Both the position numbers and the translations under genes were made by a program. A stretch of DNA of 64,000 bases from a gamma proteobacterium SCGC AAA168-P09 (GTDB lineage Bacteria; Pseudomonadota; Gammaproteobacteria; Magnimaribacterales; D2472): contig ARRL01000005.1 in the NCBI GenBank assembly GCA_000385055.1, positions 1 to 64,000 of the forward strand, read 5' to 3'. The notes under the pieces are model-generated. The model saw nothing but the letters and a program-made list of their open reading frames with translations, ran no database searches and was not told where the DNA came from. Below, in pieces: positions 43,327-50,429 of the stretch (positions within the stretch are counted from its first letter, which is position 1; each line of letters begins with the position of its first letter).

Positions 43327-43915
43327 TAAATTTAGTTATAAATTTAGCAATCCTAGAGCCAGTTAGTTTTGCAATTTCATATTCATGTGGAGTTAGTTTA
43401 TTAGAGTTATTAAAACTCTCTACATGGGATGGGCCATAAGGTGTTCCACCAGATTTTGTATCATTTAATTGTTTTATTGAGTAAGGGGACCCAAGAATAA
43501 TCATCCCATGATGAAGCATATAAGTTAATAAATTAAACTGAGTTATTTCTTGACCACCATGCATTGATCCTGTTGATGTAAAAACAATACCTGGGGTATT
43601 TTCAAGAGTATTTGATGCCCATAAATCTCCTGTAGAATCCAGGAAATATTTCAAAGGCGAAGCCATTGAACCAAATCTTGTAGGAGAGCCTAAAGCAAGG
43701 CCGCTGCAGTTTATTAAATCATCTTTTGTGCAGTATATTTCATCCTTCTCGGGTATTTCAGGTTCAACTTGTTCCGAAACCGATGAAACTTTAGGAACAG
43801 TTCTTATTTTTACGTTTAAGTTATGTTCTTCCGCTCCATCAGCAATAGCGTGGGCAATATTTCTTACTGAACCGCCCGCAGAATAAAAAAGAATTAATAA
43901 ATATTTATTTTCCAT
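43316..43915 (-). CDS. wrbA: NAD(P)H:quinone oxidoreductase WrbA
   Basis: FMN flavodoxin-like enzyme that reduces quinones by two electrons. It has 199 residues. FMN-binding loops: FYSAGGSVRNIAHAIADGAEE, GSPTRFGSMASPLKYFLDSTG and FTSTGSMHGGQE. The GGTPYGPSHV segment is typical of WrbA. The divergent gene at 43944 starts within about 28 bases, leaving a minimal shared promoter. Confidence 0.92.
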   Translation of the reverse strand: MENKYLLILFYSAGGSVRNIAHAIADGAEEHNLNVKIRTVPKVSSVSEQVEPEIPEKDEIYCTKDDLINCSGLALGSPTRFGSMASPLKYFLDSTGDLWASNTLENTPGIVFTSTGSMHGGQEITQFNLLTYMLHHGMIILGSPYSIKQLNDTKSGGTPYGPSHVESFNNSNKLTPHEYEIAKLTGSRIAKFITKFNAY

Positions 43916-43943
43916 ATTAATTTTTTAGCCTATTATGTTGTCA

Positions 43944-44387
43944 ATGAAAGCTAAAATTATACCCTTGTTATGTCTATTCATTTTATTTGGTTGCCAAAAA
44001 AATGATATTGAGATATTTAACGGTAAAAATACGTCAATAGAAAAATTAAAAGGACAGTGGATTGTTATCAATTATTGGGCAGATTGGTGTGCTCCTTGTA
44101 TTAAAGAACTACCTGAATTATTTGAATTTGCGCAAGAAAATAAAGATACACTTGTTTATGTTTTCAATTTTGATGAGCTTGATGCTGAGGACCTAGCACC
44201 GGTAGCAAAAAAATTTAAAATTTCCTTGCCCTCATTAATTTCACACCCAAGAGAAATATGGGGTATTCAAACACCTCCAGCTGTTCCTGCAACATTCTTT
44301 ATAAATCCAAAAGGTGAAGTGGTTAAATCTTTATTTAGACCTCAAACAAAAGATAGCTTAAATTCCATCTTAGAATCTATCAAATAA
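43944..44387 (+). CDS. TlpA-like thioredoxin lipoprotein
   Basis: About 147 residues from the second in-frame ATG (43944); an ATG at 43935 adds three residues. The signal ends in lipobox LFGC. Thioredoxin fold with active site WCAPC in YWADWCAPCIKELP and the cis-Pro region PAVPATFFINPKG. Likely a periplasm-facing thiol reductant, similar to TlpA/ResA. Its end overlaps the facing M23 gene by 18 bases. Confidence 0.85.
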   Translation: MKAKIIPLLCLFILFGCQKNDIEIFNGKNTSIEKLKGQWIVINYWADWCAPCIKELPELFEFAQENKDTLVYVFNFDELDAEDLAPVAKKFKISLPSLISHPREIWGIQTPPAVPATFFINPKGEVVKSLFRPQTKDSLNSILESIK

Positions 44388-45164
44388 AGATTCTAAATAA
44401 TTTTCTTTAATCAAAGATTCAGGATTGATTCTTTTTTTTGAAAGATATACCGACCAGTGAAGGTGAGGGCCCGTTACTCTTCCTGTAGACCCAACCTCTC
44501 CAATAACATGACCCTGCTCAACAATTTCATCTTTACCTACAAAAACTTTAGACATATGGCTATAGGATGACAGTAAACCATTTCCATGATCAAGGATAAG
44601 ATAGTTCCCAGAGTAAAAAAAATCTCCAATTAAGATAACCCTTCCAGAAGAAGGAGCAATAATTGGAGTACCTTCTATTGCTGCAATATCTAAAGCAAGA
44701 TGGGGCGATCTAGGCTTTTCGTTTATATACCTTTGCTTACCATATCGGCTTGAAATTACACCATTTACCGGAGATATAAAATGTAGAGATGGCTGCAAAT
44801 CTTTTGAGTATGTATTTAAAGATTGTTTGATTAATTGTGATTCTTTAAATGCTCTTTCTGAATCACTCTTATTTAAATCAACCATCGATGTATCTTCAAT
44901 AGTAATTCTTGATTCACCAAATTTTTTTTTATTAACTTTAATTGGAAGACAATAATTATTAATTATCAATTCATCATTTGTAAAAGGGGCAGGAAGAATT
45001 ACATACTTATTTCCTTCGAAAGCAACAAAAAGCTCTCTTTGTGTTTGTATATTTGGACAATCATCTACTTTTATAGCAAATATTTCACCTGGATCTATAA
45101 CAATTTTACTGAATAAACTACAAGTGTATAAAAATAAAGAAAAAAGAAATAGATTCTTATGCAT
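44370..45164 (-). CDS. M23 (LytM-type) metallopeptidase, exported
   Basis: Probable peptidoglycan endopeptidase or amidase activator. It has 264 residues from the ATG at 45164; the frame continues to 45191 inside xseA. Signal peptide MHKNLFLFSLFLYTCSLF. An N-terminal beta domain is followed by the peptidase domain from about 140: SRYGKQR, the zinc ligands in SPHLALDIAA and GPHLHW, and GEVGSTGRVTG. The zinc ligands are complete, so it should be active rather than an EnvC/NlpD-like degenerate form. It overlaps xseA by 8 bases. Confidence 0.88.
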   Translation of the reverse strand: MHKNLFLFSLFLYTCSLFSKIVIDPGEIFAIKVDDCPNIQTQRELFVAFEGNKYVILPAPFTNDELIINNYCLPIKVNKKKFGESRITIEDTSMVDLNKSDSERAFKESQLIKQSLNTYSKDLQPSLHFISPVNGVISSRYGKQRYINEKPRSPHLALDIAAIEGTPIIAPSSGRVILIGDFFYSGNYLILDHGNGLLSSYSHMSKVFVGKDEIVEQGHVIGEVGSTGRVTGPHLHWSVYLSKKRINPESLIKENYLESLFDRF

Positions 45165-46530
45165 CCTTTTTGTTTTTAACCTCAATATCAAGAAAACCTT
45201 TATTAAGTCTTGCTGTCAGAATATCTCCAGATTCAACTTCAGATATAGACTTTATTGAACTTCCTAATTTATTTTGAATTATTGAATACCCCCTCTCAAG
45301 AATAGATAGCGGATTTAAAATATCTAGATTTTTTTCAAATTCTCTAAGTTCTGAAATATTTTTAGACACTTTTAATTTGATACTTCTTTTTATAAGTTCT
45401 TTAATATTGTTTATTTTAGAATAATTTTCTTGTATTGAAGCTACTGGACTTTTTTCTCTAAATTTTGAAATAGCCAGGTTGAATCTTTGCTTATTATTAG
45501 AATAATTTAATTTCATATTTTGTTTAAGCTTTAACTCATAATTATCAATTTTTTGACTCTGCTCTCTTAAAATAAGTAATGGATTTTTGATGTTGCCTTT
45601 TAAAAATTGAATTTTTTGCAACTTATCTTTTAAAGATATTCTTATAAATCTATGTAAGTTATTCTGAATCTCAGATAGCTTATCAAATACTTGAAAGCTA
45701 AACTCTGTAACTATCTCGGCTGATGCTGTTGGAGTTGGGGCTCGCATATCTGATACAAAATCACAGATTGTAAAATCAATTTCGTGGCCAACTCCTGAAA
45801 TAGTTGGTATTGGAAATAAAGCAATTTGCCTTGCAAGGTCTTCGTTATTAAAACACCATAAATCTTCTATTGATCCGCCACCTCTTGATATAACAACAAC
45901 ATCAATGCAGTTATTTGGATTTTTGTCATTAAATTTTATAATTCTATCTAAGGCTTTGATTAAACTACCAGCAGCTGCATCTCCTTGAACAACAGCAGGA
46001 CTAAGAGATATCTGTGAAGAGGGCGCTCTTCTTTTTATAGTACTCAAAATATCTTGAAAAGCAGCAGTGGAGGCTGAAGTTATTACACCAATATGCTTAG
46101 GAGATTTAGGTAGCGAAAGTTTTTTTGATACATCAAATAAGCCTTCAGAATCTAATTTCTTTTTTAGTTGCTCAAATTGATGCATTAAATTTCCTGAGCC
46201 CGCCTGTTCAATTGATTTAACCATTAATTGATAACGACCAGTTGCAGGATAAAGACTTACTTGACCCTTTAAAATACATTTATCACCATCTTCGGGTTTA
46301 AAATTTAGCTTAGTTGCTTGTGATCTCCACATTGCGCATCCAATAGCACCATCTTCATCTTTAAGAGTAAAATAAATATGACCTGAACTAGGTCTAGATA
46401 TATTAGATATTTCACCAATTACAGCAATATTTGAAAAAGCATCCTCTAGTAAGTATTTAGCAGATCGGTTTAACTCACCAACTGTGATAATTTCTTTATT
46501 CTGCTCTACAATATCTTTTTGCATTATCAA
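45157..46530 (-). CDS. xseA: Exodeoxyribonuclease VII large subunit
   Basis: Degrades single-stranded DNA in both directions together with XseB. It has 457 residues (E. coli 456). N-terminal OB-fold ([37 protein letters not shown]), the catalytic domain ([67 protein letters not shown]-like) and a long helical C-terminal part. xseB is not in this window. Confidence 0.95.
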   Translation of the reverse strand: [457 protein letters not shown]

Positions 46531-46541
46531 ATTATAACTTC

Positions 46542-47420
46542 ATGATTAAGAATTTACAGGAAACAAATCATTTTCTAATGCTTGCATTAGGAGCAACCCT
46601 AATTGGCTTTGCTCCTATATTTGTAAAGTGGAGTGATTTATCTCCTGCTGGTATTACATTTTGGAGAATGTTACTAGCTCTTCCATTACTAATTGGGTTT
46701 AACTATGCAGTCAATAAAAAATTTTTTTTCACGGTAAAAAGTAAAAAAACCATTTTTTATACTGCGATTGCTTCTTTAGCATTCACAACTGATTTGACTC
46801 TATGGCACTATAGTATGAACATTACATCTGTAGCTAATGCAACAATTATTGTAAATTCTGCACCTATATTTGTGGCACTCCTCGCCTACATTTTTTTTAA
46901 AGAACTGCCTACAAAAGGTTTTGGGACATCATTTTTAATTACTTATGTTGGAATTATTGGATTAATAATATTTTCTAATAACTATGCTAATGGAAAAATG
47001 CTTGGAGATTTATTATGTATGATTGCTGCATTTTTTTATGCTATTTATTTATTGATAATCTCAAGATTAAATAGGGAAACATCTTTGAACATTATATTTT
47101 ATAGCACATTTTTTTGTTGTTTATTTTCAGTAATACCTATGGTGGTCGACTCTAATAACTTTATGCCCGTTACGAGTTTTGAGTGGATTAATCTCATGCT
47201 GATGGCTTTTTTATGTCAATTTGGCGGCCAATTTCTAATTACCTTTGGTATTGGCAAGATTTCTGCATCAAATGGCTCAATAGGCTTATTAATGCAACCA
47301 TTAACAGCCGCTTTGTTAGCAGCTATCATTTTTTCTGAGATTTTAAATATTATGCAAATAATATTTGTATTTATAACGCTTATAGGTATATATCTTGCAA
47401 GATTGAGCATTGTAAAATAA
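46542..47420 (+). CDS. EamA-family (DMT superfamily) transporter
   Basis: Inner-membrane metabolite exporter of 292 residues with ten predicted helices in two EamA repeats (GATLIGFAPIFVKWSDLSPAG and GDLLCMIAAFFYAIYLL). PxxAA-like MQPLTAALLAAIIFSEIL near the end is the conserved second-repeat signature. The substrate is unknown; relatives export amino acids or metabolites. It is divergent from xseA. Confidence 0.85.
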   Translation: MIKNLQETNHFLMLALGATLIGFAPIFVKWSDLSPAGITFWRMLLALPLLIGFNYAVNKKFFFTVKSKKTIFYTAIASLAFTTDLTLWHYSMNITSVANATIIVNSAPIFVALLAYIFFKELPTKGFGTSFLITYVGIIGLIIFSNNYANGKMLGDLLCMIAAFFYAIYLLIISRLNRETSLNIIFYSTFFCCLFSVIPMVVDSNNFMPVTSFEWINLMLMAFLCQFGGQFLITFGIGKISASNGSIGLLMQPLTAALLAAIIFSEILNIMQIIFVFITLIGIYLARLSIVK

Positions 47421-47445
47421 AAGATGATTTTTTATATGTTAAAAA

Positions 47446-47943
47446 TTAATTATTATTTAGTTTATCTTTTATAAATAATATTAAGTCCTCATCAAATAAT
47501 TCCTTATTTTTTAACACAACGTTTTCTAGAGTGAACTCTTCAAGTCCTGCATCAATTAAAACTTTATAGCCTTCGGTTAATGATTTTCTTGAAACCGATA
47601 TAATTACAGCTTTTTTTAAACCATTATCTTTAATACTTCGTCTTAAGTATGTCGCTTTCTGATTTTTTTTATTTTTAATACGTAAAAATTCTTCATAAGC
47701 TCCAAAAGCCATATAGAAATCATCAATAAATTTTTTAGAGATTTCTTCACCTTCTTCAAAATTATATTTCTCTTCTGCTGCAAATTTGTGTAGGTAAATT
47801 TTTTTTTTCAATAGATAAGAAATAAGCTCAACTTCGTCGTAGCCAAGAGATAACATATTTGATTCAAATCTATCACAATCTTTTAATGATTTTAGATTAT
47901 CAATTTTTTGTATCACCTCATTATTTGTATATTTTTTTCCCAT
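47446..47943 (-). CDS. Hypothetical soluble protein
   Basis: Has 165 residues, highly charged with Lys/Glu-rich helices (KKKIYLHKFAAEEKYNFEEGEE, KNKKNQKATYLRRSIKDNG). No signal or membrane segment and no recognised motif. It is convergent with the EamA gene and divergent from the five-gene run at 48090. It may belong to the accessory region, but nothing ties it to that run. Confidence 0.5.
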   Translation of the reverse strand: MGKKYTNNEVIQKIDNLKSLKDCDRFESNMLSLGYDEVELISYLLKKKIYLHKFAAEEKYNFEEGEEISKKFIDDFYMAFGAYEEFLRIKNKKNQKATYLRRSIKDNGLKKAVIISVSRKSLTEGYKVLIDAGLEEFTLENVVLKNKELFDEDLILFIKDKLNNN

Positions 47944-47989
47944 ATTACTTATTATATAGCATTTTCTATAACGTTTAATTTCCTAAATA

Positions 47990-48012
47990 AGTACTTTATA
48001 TCAGTACTTTAT
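47990..48012. repeat. Two direct repeats AGTACTTTAT, candidate operator
   Basis: Identical 10-mers at 47990-47999 and 48003-48012, 13 bases apart centre to centre, each holding the palindrome AGTACT. A TATGCATA palindrome overlaps the second at 48010-48017. They lie just upstream of the -35 box at 48023. Confidence 0.5.
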
Positions 48013-48022
48013 GCATACTCAT

Positions 48023-48052
48023 TTGACTTTAAATACGAAAATTGTGTATAAG
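48023..48052 (+). promoter_or_regulatory. Promoter of the five-gene accessory run
   Basis: TTGACT (48023-48028), 18 bases, TATAAG (48047-48052) preceded by TG (extended -10). The leader carries AAGGAG about 12 bases before the ATG at 48090. Confidence 0.6.
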
Positions 48053-48089
48053 ATAGATAGGCATTAAAAATAAGGAGTAAAAACAAATC

Positions 48090-48605
48090 ATGGCAAACTG
48101 GAGAAGATCAAAAAAATATGGAAATGTAACTATAACTAACTCAACCTCAGGAGGCTCTTATTCCTTAAGTTCTGGGAATAGGAATTATAGAGTTTCAACT
48201 AGGCATAAGGGCGGCAAAACCATTAGAAGAACTACTCAAAGATGCGGTAATTGGATAAAAGTAACGCAAAGCACATCGGGTGGTCATAATAGAACGAAAT
48301 CAAGAGCTGTATCAAATTACTCCAATAGACGCTCCAGAAAAATGTCAAAAGCAGAGTTACAATTACTTATTGGTTTGTTATCCCTTTATGCATTAGCTTT
48401 CAAAGCTCTATTTAAATACTCTTTCCTTATAATTCAAGCGACATGCAAATGCATTTACCTGCTTTTAAAATTATTGGTTGATTCAAGTTCAAGATTTTAT
48501 ATTTATATATCGCCATTTTTAAAATCAAACTTAGAAACTATTTTCATTCATTATTTAATTCAAAAAGACAATGTTTTGAATAAATTAGGATACTTGTCGA
48601 AATGA
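48090..48605 (+). CDS. Basic repeat-containing membrane protein, accessory module gene 1
   Basis: Not recognised. It has 171 residues. The first 85 residues are strongly basic and Ser/Thr/Gly-rich, with an internal repeat: YGNVTITNSTSGGSYS and CGNWIKVTQSTSGGHN. Then come about two hydrophobic segments (about 88-130, LLIGLLSLYALAFKALFKYS and further). The basic head might bind nucleic acid or anionic lipid. The stop overlaps the start of the next gene (ATGA), so the two are coupled. Confidence 0.6.
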   Translation: MANWRRSKKYGNVTITNSTSGGSYSLSSGNRNYRVSTRHKGGKTIRRTTQRCGNWIKVTQSTSGGHNRTKSRAVSNYSNRRSRKMSKAELQLLIGLLSLYALAFKALFKYSFLIIQATCKCIYLLLKLLVDSSSRFYIYISPFLKSNLETIFIHYLIQKDNVLNKLGYLSK

Positions 48606-49099
48606 TTCATAGGATATACCTACATATAAATACTTCAGGCGATTGTTTTGATGATGATAAGATTGAATCTATTGCAGCACTAAAGGTTAACTATATAAAT
48701 GAGATTCTAGATTATTATTATGAAGATATTCCTGAATATGTAAGCCCATCTTTTAATAGGCAATATCACTTTAAAAATTGCAAAATAGATAAACCTATCA
48801 TTAAAAATGAATTCATTGAGAAATTGAATGGACTTAAAGAATTTATAAAAGATGAAATCTTAATTTCACATTACAAATATTTTGAATATGAGTTTTTAAG
48901 AAGGGCAATGAAGTTTGCTGGTATGAGTATGATTAAAAATGAATGGATTGACTTGCAAGAAAATTTCATTTTGCAGAATAATTTTGGAGGCGATGTATAC
49001 GATGTAGCTAAAAAATTAAATTTATCATTTAATGAAAACAATAATTTCTTTTCAGTTGCAAATGCGGTGTCAGATCTTCATCACAGGATGCTCAACTGA
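48602..49099 (+). CDS. DnaQ-fold-like protein lacking exonuclease catalytic residues, accessory module gene 2
   Basis: Has 165 residues. Layout resembles a DEDDh 3'-5' exonuclease: IYLHINTSG with IESIAALKVN (ExoI region), then ISHYKYFEYEFLRRAMKFAGM (ExoII region) and IDLQ...DVYDVAKKLNLSF (ExoIII region). The catalytic positions differ: H8 and N10 stand where Asp and Glu belong, E95 where Asp belongs, and no His-x4-Asp is seen near the end. It would be a binding-only relative if the fold is right. The similarity was judged by eye and needs a profile search. Confidence 0.5.
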   Translation: MIHRIYLHINTSGDCFDDDKIESIAALKVNYINEILDYYYEDIPEYVSPSFNRQYHFKNCKIDKPIIKNEFIEKLNGLKEFIKDEILISHYKYFEYEFLRRAMKFAGMSMIKNEWIDLQENFILQNNFGGDVYDVAKKLNLSFNENNNFFSVANAVSDLHHRMLN

Positions 49100-49162
49100 T
49101 AAGTTAAAAATTTTTAATAATTATGTATATATATTAAATTTATTTAAATATTAGGGAAAAAT

Positions 49163-49939
49163 ATGAATATATCGCTTGGATGTCTTAATGACCTAGACTT
49201 TAAATTTTGGGTGAACTCAAATGATTATTATTCAACAGAAATTTTTAGTACTAAAGTTAAAACAGGCTTTAATCATGCCGCTAAAGCAGGTTTAATACGG
49301 CAATTTAAAAAAAATATATCTTCCAATGAGGATTTAATAAATATTATTAAAAAAAGAATCAATCTTGTTAATTCTCCACACCTTTATAGCAATGAAGACT
49401 TGCTTATAATTTTCGATCTAATTCAAGCATGGGGAGGACCTACTGGGAGAAATCCATATGTGCTTCAAAATAAACCCAGAATCAATCAGCAAGAAATTTT
49501 TGCCTCTACTTACAGACGAGCAGTAGAGATGCTTTATGAAATTGATTCCAAATCAGATTATGAGTTAAATATTCTACCAATTAAAAAAGTAATTGAAGAA
49601 CTTCCACAAGTTAGCGAAAGTTTTTCAACTAAGCATTTAAGCTTTTGGTCTCGCGCTTTAAAAGCATGCCCAAGTCTTGTTATTTATGACACTAGAATGA
49701 GAGAAATCATCAGGGCAGCAAACCCAAATATTAAAGCAGGCGATATAAAGTACAAAGATTTCATAAATGCATTAACTAACGCAGAAAAATCACTAGGGCT
49801 AGATATCAATCAAATAGAAAGAGCAATTTTTGCATTTTCATCTAATTACTTTCAAAACAATAAATTTGTATTGAGAAAAAGTTTTAAGATTGATCATGTT
49901 GATTTTCATATTGCTAAAAAATTAATATTTCATGATTAA
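49163..49939 (+). CDS. OGG-like DNA glycosylase candidate, accessory module gene 3
   Basis: Has 258 residues, soluble. The block TKHLSFWSRALKACPSLVIYD holds Lys157 and Asp176, 19 residues apart, the same spacing as the catalytic Lys249/Asp268 of human OGG1. KxLSFW and the following IYDTRM are typical of bacterial OGG-like (HhH-GPD related) proteins. The N-terminal half includes QAWGGPTGRNPY, of unknown role. If correct, it would excise a damaged or modified base. An alternative is a helical protein with chance spacing. Followed by a 41-base gap with a GGGAGG ribosome site for the next gene. Confidence 0.5.
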   Translation: MNISLGCLNDLDFKFWVNSNDYYSTEIFSTKVKTGFNHAAKAGLIRQFKKNISSNEDLINIIKKRINLVNSPHLYSNEDLLIIFDLIQAWGGPTGRNPYVLQNKPRINQQEIFASTYRRAVEMLYEIDSKSDYELNILPIKKVIEELPQVSESFSTKHLSFWSRALKACPSLVIYDTRMREIIRAANPNIKAGDIKYKDFINALTNAEKSLGLDINQIERAIFAFSSNYFQNNKFVLRKSFKIDHVDFHIAKKLIFHD

Positions 49940-49980
49940 GTTGAAATCTAATATCATTTGTTTCAAGGGAGGAATATGAA

Positions 49981-50415
49981 ATGCTAGTAAAGGATCAGAT
50001 AATCGATGCCTTAGATAAGGCCCTTAAGGAATTACAAACTAATCCGCCAGCAGAAGTTTATTCTGATTGTAATTTTGATTGGGATATAAATATTGTATTT
50101 AAAGATGGTTCCGTTGATGGGTATGATGATTTTTGTGTCGAGTGCTATGATGCTTCGCCAACGCTTGAAACTGCAATAGGAGTTGGCGGCCAGCCAGATC
50201 CAGAATCCTGGCCAGATGTTTTTGAAATTATTAAATCAAATTTTGATTATTTTTTTGATGAAATGAAAGATAGAGAAATATTAACTCAACCTGCAGAACT
50301 TTTAGATTTAGATAAAACAAATTTTTTCGTAAAAATATATGAGGTTGTTGATGATGGTGCTGATGTATTTAAATATTTTCTTCAGCCTTATTATTTCACT
50401 GATCTAATTAAATAA
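49981..50415 (+). CDS. Small acidic protein sharing a domain with the DUF4116 protein, accessory module gene 4
   Basis: Has 144 residues, acidic, no signal. It is a stand-alone copy of the domain at about 115-250 of the next protein. Matching pieces include NPPAEVYSDCNFDWDINIVF with SPPREAYSSGDGYFEWEINVF, CVECYDASPTLE with KVECCISTLED, and VKIYEVVDDGAD with VNVYEVVDGGND. The family is not recognised. GGGAGG is 8 bases before the ATG. Confidence 0.65.
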   Translation: MLVKDQIIDALDKALKELQTNPPAEVYSDCNFDWDINIVFKDGSVDGYDDFCVECYDASPTLETAIGVGGQPDPESWPDVFEIIKSNFDYFFDEMKDREILTQPAELLDLDKTNFFVKIYEVVDDGADVFKYFLQPYYFTDLIK

Positions 50416-50429
50416 AGGAGATAAGTTAT

